Source: a bacterium (GTDB lineage: Bacteria > Planctomycetota > Planctomycetia > Pirellulales > Pirellulaceae). Taken from it: 64,000 bases of DNA. Made by a program: the position numbers and the translations under genes. This document shows positions 50,801 through 56,800 of this stretch, one piece after another. Location of the stretch: assembly GCA_030430075.1 (NCBI GenBank), contig JAUIGN010000005.1, positions 186,001 to 250,000 of the forward strand, given 5' to 3'. The notes below the pieces were generated by a model. That model had not been told where the DNA came from, did no database searches, and saw only the letters and a program-made list of their open reading frames with translations. The stretch's first letter is position 1; each line of letters begins with the position of its first letter.

Positions 50801-53800
50801 GACGGCGAACGATTCACCATCAGCAACGGCCCGGATTCGGTCACCTTTGAATACGATAACGACGGGGTGTTTGTCGATGCCGACATGGACAACGTGCCGG
50901 ACTTCACCGTCCTGCCGTTTACGACTCGCGATACGCACGTCGACCTGGCCAACCAGATGGTCGCGGCCATCGCGAACGCCGGCCTCGGTTTGGATCCGGT
51001 CAACGTCGGTGGCGGCGTGGTGAACATTGGTGGGACCACCTCGCATGTGCTCAATTCGATCTTCGCGCCCAGCCTGGTAGTGACCGGCGAGCCTGGGGTG
51101 CAAGCCACGACCACCCTGTTGTTGCCGACCTCCCCTGCCCTTCAGGTGCCGCTCGCCGGCGGTGCCGGTTTCACCGACGGTGAGACGTTCATCCTCGGCA
51201 GCGGCGGGCGATTCCGGTCCTTCGAGTTCGACAGCGATGGAATCGTGGTTGACGCAGACGGCGACGCGGTTCCTGACAACATCGTGATCAACTTCACCGT
51301 CAACGACACGCAGGGCAGCCTGGCCTCGAATATCACGAACCAGATCAACGCGGCCGGGATTGGCTTCAATGCCATGGTGCTGCTCTCCGATGCGGGAGTG
51401 ATCGATCTGGGTGCACCTCCCAATGCGGTAATCGACTTGACCGGTAGCAGCCTGACGCGGGCAGACCGAGTCGGCGCCGCGCTGACGGACGGGCAGACCT
51501 TCACGATCGACAGCGGGTCGGTCGTGCGGACCTTCGAATTCCAGGACTCGACGCAGGCCGGCGGGGTCACGCCGGGTAACGAGGCGATTCTGTTTTCACC
51601 CGGCAGCGCCGTCGATACGGTGGCGGACGCCATGGTGGCCGTGATCGCAGCCGCGGGGGTCGACCTGCTGCCGGCCAACCTGGGCGCCGGTGCCGTGGAA
51701 TTGAACGACTCGCCAGGCCACTTGATTGACATCTCCAACAGTGCCCTGGGACGGAGCGGTGTCCCGGGCGGCGGCGTCTCCGCCATCATCCGCTCGAACT
51801 TCTCCGACGCCGAAGTCGCCTCCGCGATTGTGGATGCCATCAACACGGCGGAGACGGCGCTGCCATTCGAGGCGGTCTCAGCAATGATCCGCGGTGGGTC
51901 GACCCTGTTCGTGGACATCGACCAGTTTACATTCGACAGCAATAACAACTTGATCCGCTCGCCGGCCGACTACGTCAACGGCACGGCAGCGGTGACCGGG
52001 ATCTCGAATTTCTTCCTGAGCGCCGTCAAGGATCAGCCGGGGAACTCGCTGAGTGCGAATCAGATCACCGACGAGACGCAATTCACGATTCTGCTGCCGG
52101 GAACGCGGCTCGACTTCGGTGACGCGCCGGATGATCCGTCCACCGGCAACGTCCGTTATCCGACCTTGTTTGAGAACGACGGTGCCCGGCATGTGATTAC
52201 GGACACGCCCCTCTTCCTGGGAAGCGGAGTGGACGCCGATCTTGACGGACAGCCGACCCCGAACGCCGACGGCGATGACTCCGATCACGTCGTCAACCTG
52301 GCCGGTTCCAGCTTGTCGCTGGCCAGCACCGCCCCGTACAGCATTGTCGCGCCGGCCACCGGTGGAGCCGCGATCACCAACGGCGAGATCCTCACGATCA
52401 CCCGTTTCCTGACCGGCGTATCGGTCAACTTCGAGTTCGTCTTGAACGGGTCCAGTGCGGATCCGACCAAGATCAACTACACGGCGGGAATGACGCGTAA
52501 CGAGATTGCCACGGCGATCGTGAACGCCGTCAATGCCAACGCCAGCGGGCTGGCGATGCAGGCGACCAATTTGGGTGGCGGCGTCGTTTCGCTCGGCGGC
52601 CAACTGTTGCATTCGGTGGACGCGTCCGGCAGCTCGATCGTGACCAGCGGCGCGCCGGCCACCGTGTTGCAAGTACCCGCGCAAGACAAGGCCGACCCCG
52701 CCGATCCGGATGTGGCGGACGTCCGCGACGGCGATCAGATCGTGTTCAGCGACGGCAGCGGTACCGTGGTCTTCGAATTCGACAACGAGATTCCCGCCCT
52801 GCCTGGTGATGTGACGGTCACACCGGGGACGACGCGCGTTTTCTTTACCGACACGGACACGCCCGCCGAGGTCGCTGCCAATCTCGTGGCCGCCGTGCAG
52901 GCATCCGGCCTGCGGTTTAACACCCCGGACGGAAGCATCACTCACCAGGGGAGCGGTGTGATCCAGGTGACAGGGCCGGCGAGCCACACGCTGAATATCC
53001 TGTCGGCGCCGTCGCTGGCACCAGCGGGTCGGGTGCCGTCGATGATCACCACGCCGTCGGCAGGCCTGGTGGTGAACGTTCCAGCGATCCTGCAGCTTAC
53101 GGTACCGCTCGGTACCGGCGGTGTAGGGAATGACCTTGCCAACGGCGAATTCTTCGTCATCAACGACCGCATCAATCCGATCGTCACATTTGAGTTTCAG
53201 ACGAGCGGCGTGGCGACGCTACCGGATGCACGCGCGATCTCCTTCGATCCCACGGATGATCCGACCGTGCTGGCCGCGTCGATCATCGATGCCATCCAGG
53301 ACGCCATCAATGACGGCGCCCTGACGGGTGTGGCGCCGACCGATGCCGGCGGGGGAGTTGTCGATCTCAACCCCGCAGCGATCGTCAGTGTCGATTCCAC
53401 CATGACCCAACTCGTGCAGACCGGACCAGTGGCAGCAGGGCAAACGTTCTCGATCGATCTGGACGGTCCCGGTGTAGCGGCGCCGACCGTCGTCTTTGAA
53501 TTCACCATGACCGGTGCGGTGAGCGGAGCGAACCGGCCCGTGCAACTCCGCGACGTGCAGTCCACCGACGGCATCGCCAGTGCGATGGTGACGGCGATCA
53601 AGAACGCGGCCCTGGCCGGACAGCCCCTGGCGGGGCTCGTCCCGACGAACCTGGGAGGCGGCGTCATCGACCTGGCGGGGCCGGCCAGCCTCTTCAGCGG
53701 CGACCTTTCGCAGATCGTCAATCTGGCGGCCGCCCCCAATCTTTCGCAGGGCGGCACGGCCGGCGGTATCTCGGACGGACAGACCTTTACGATTGACGAT

Positions 53801-56800
53801 GGCGTGCGGGTGTTGACGTTCGAGTTCGATCGGAATGACCGAGTGTCGACGGGCAGCCAGGTGGTCCGATTACTGACGCCCGGTGGGGCCGAGCGGACGC
53901 CGGCAGAGATGGGTGCGGAGATCGCTCGTGCCATCAACGCGACCGACCTGGCACTCAACGCCGCGGACCTGACGGTGGATGTGGCCGGCGCGCTGGCCGG
54001 CGTCGTACAGTTGCAGCTGGACGATGAAGACGGAGTCACGTTCGGCAGCGTATTCACGCCGGCGGCGTCGACACCGATCACGGTGACGGCGTCCGACGAC
54101 GGCAACTTGAACGCCTGGTTCGACTGGAATCAGGACGGTGACTGGGACGATCCCAACGAGCACGTTTTCGTCGACCGGGCCGTTGTCGCGGGCGAAAACG
54201 TGCTGATGGTTCCCGTGCCCGGCGTCGCGCCGCTGGGCCTGACGGCGGCCCGCTTCCGCCTCAGTTCGACGACCGGGTTGCTGCCGACTGGCCTGGCCGT
54301 CGATGGCGAAGTGGAAGACTATCGCATTCGCGTGATCTCCAATGTGGCGCCCAGCGAAGACCCGATGAACCCGTTGCCGAATGTATCCGTCAGCGAAGAC
54401 GCGCCGGATCACACCTTCGATGCCTCGCTGCACTTTGCCGACGCCGATATCGGTAACGGCAACGGCGATGTGCTCACCTTCCGCGTCGTGGGGAACGATA
54501 ACCCCGCCCTGGTGGATGCGCGAGTCGGATTGGATGGCAAGACGGTCATCCTCGACTTCCAGGATGACTGGAACGGCGAAGCGACCATTACGGTGCAGGC
54601 CACCGACCAGGCCGGCGCCACCGCGGTCGGCGACTTCATTGTTGAGGTCACGCCGCTAAACGACCCGCCGGAAGCATTCAACCAGACGGTGATGCTGGAT
54701 GAAGTGACGCATGCCGACGCCGGCACCGCGACTCCCACGCAGGTCACGCTGACCTGGGACGACGGGGATCCGATGGACGACGAAGTTCAGGTGCCGATGT
54801 TCGAGCTGGTCGACATCTCCAGCGCCAACGGCACCGTGGTGCCGGCAGCCGACTTCCTGACCAGCGGTAACTTTACCTACTTGCCGAACGCGGACTTCAA
54901 TACGGGTGACCCGTCGCGGACTGCCACCGTCTCCTTCCGGGTGACGGACGCCGATCCGCCGGGCGTTGACGCCGGCTTGAATCCGAACGAAGAGAGTAAT
55001 GTCGCGGTTATCACGTTTGTCGTGGCGCCCGTCGATGGACCGCCGATTGGGAATCCCGGTTCTGTCACGACGGATGAAGACCCGGCCAGCCCGGTTGCCA
55101 TTACCCTGACCGGGAATGACGGTGATCCCTGGACCGACGAAGTGCAGTTGGTGACGTTCTCCGTGGCACCCGCTGATCAGCCGGCCAACGGCACGGTCGT
55201 GGTGACCGATGCATTGACCGGCGCGGCCGAGTACGTGCCAAATACGAACTTCAACGGCGTGGATAGCTTCCTGTTCAGCATTTCGGATGGGGTGACAACC
55301 ACCAAGGCGATGTTCACGGTCAACGTGACACCGCGCAACGATCAACCGGTGGCCGGTGACTTGACGATCGATGTCGACGAGAATTCCAGCTACGATTCGA
55401 CCGACGCCGGCAACATGTCCCTGGCCGATGTCTCCGATGACGGCGATCCGGAAGTGACCCAACAGTTGACCTACACGCTGTTGACGCCGCCCAACCCGTT
55501 GCGGGGCACACTGACCAGCTTCGATACGTCGACGGGTGAATTCACCTATGTGCCGCTGCCCGGTATCAATGGCCCCGATGGGTTCACCTACCAGGTCACC
55601 GACGATGCCGCGGCAGGTGCCATGGCGGGATTGACGAGCGAGGTGGGCGTGGTGCGCATCAATGTGTTGCCCACCAACGAAGCGCCCACCGCCACACCGC
55701 AAACCGTCTCGGTGCTGGAAGATGGCCAGGTCGTGATCGACTTGAGTGTCGGGGCGGACGACGGCGACGACGAAGTGGTGCAGAACCTGACGTATTCGAT
55801 CGTGGCCGGGCAAGGCCCCAGCAACGGCGAGATTGTCGCCGGCACCTTCAATCCGTCCACCGGCGGGCTGACCTACAAGCCCGATGCGAACTTCAACGGC
55901 ACGGATTCGTTCGTGTTCCGCGTCCAGGACGACGCCCAGGCCGGTAACCCAGCCGGGCTGTTCAGCGACTTCACGACGGTCACCATCAATGTCGTCCCGG
56001 TGAATGACATTCCGGTAGCCTTCAGCCAGTCGGTCGGTACCAGCGAAGATACACGAATCTTGATCACGCTTGCCGGTGAAGATGGCGATCCCCTGGCGGG
56101 CGAAGATCAGACGTTGACGTACATCGTCGGCAGCCCCAGCAAGGGGACACTGGAAGCGACGGCGGTCCCCGGCGAATACTTCTACACGCCCGCCGCCGAT
56201 GCGAACGGACCGGACAGCTTTACCTTCCGGGTCCGGGATGACGCGACGGCGGGTGGTCCTGCCCTGACCAGTCTGCCCGCCACGGTGACGATCAGCGTCG
56301 ATGCCATCAATGATGCGCCCGAGTTTACCAAGGGGTTGGACGTGCGGGTCAACGAGGATGTTGGCCAGCACACGATCAACGGCTGGGCGTCCGGTGTCCG
56401 CCCCGGTCCGCAGACGGCGATCGACGAAGTCGGCCAGAACGTCACCTTCATTGTCCTCAACGACAACAATGGCCTGTTTACGCAGCAACCCGGGATTTCG
56501 AGCAACGGCGATCTGACGTTTACGACGGCACCCAATGCGAACGGCACGGCGGTCGTGCAGGTGGCCGCTCGCGACAACGCCAGCGGGGTGAGCCCCAACG
56601 TGAACCAGTCCGCCTTCGAGACCTTTACGATTGCCGTGACGGCGGTCAACGACCCGCCGCAGTTCACGCTCGGCAACAACCAGGTCGTCTTCGAGGATTC
56701 AGGGCCTCGCCAGGTCAACGGTTGGGCCACCGGGATTCGACCCGGTCCGATGAGTGCGACGGACGAGGTGGGCCAGAACCTGACGTTCAATCTCTCCGTT

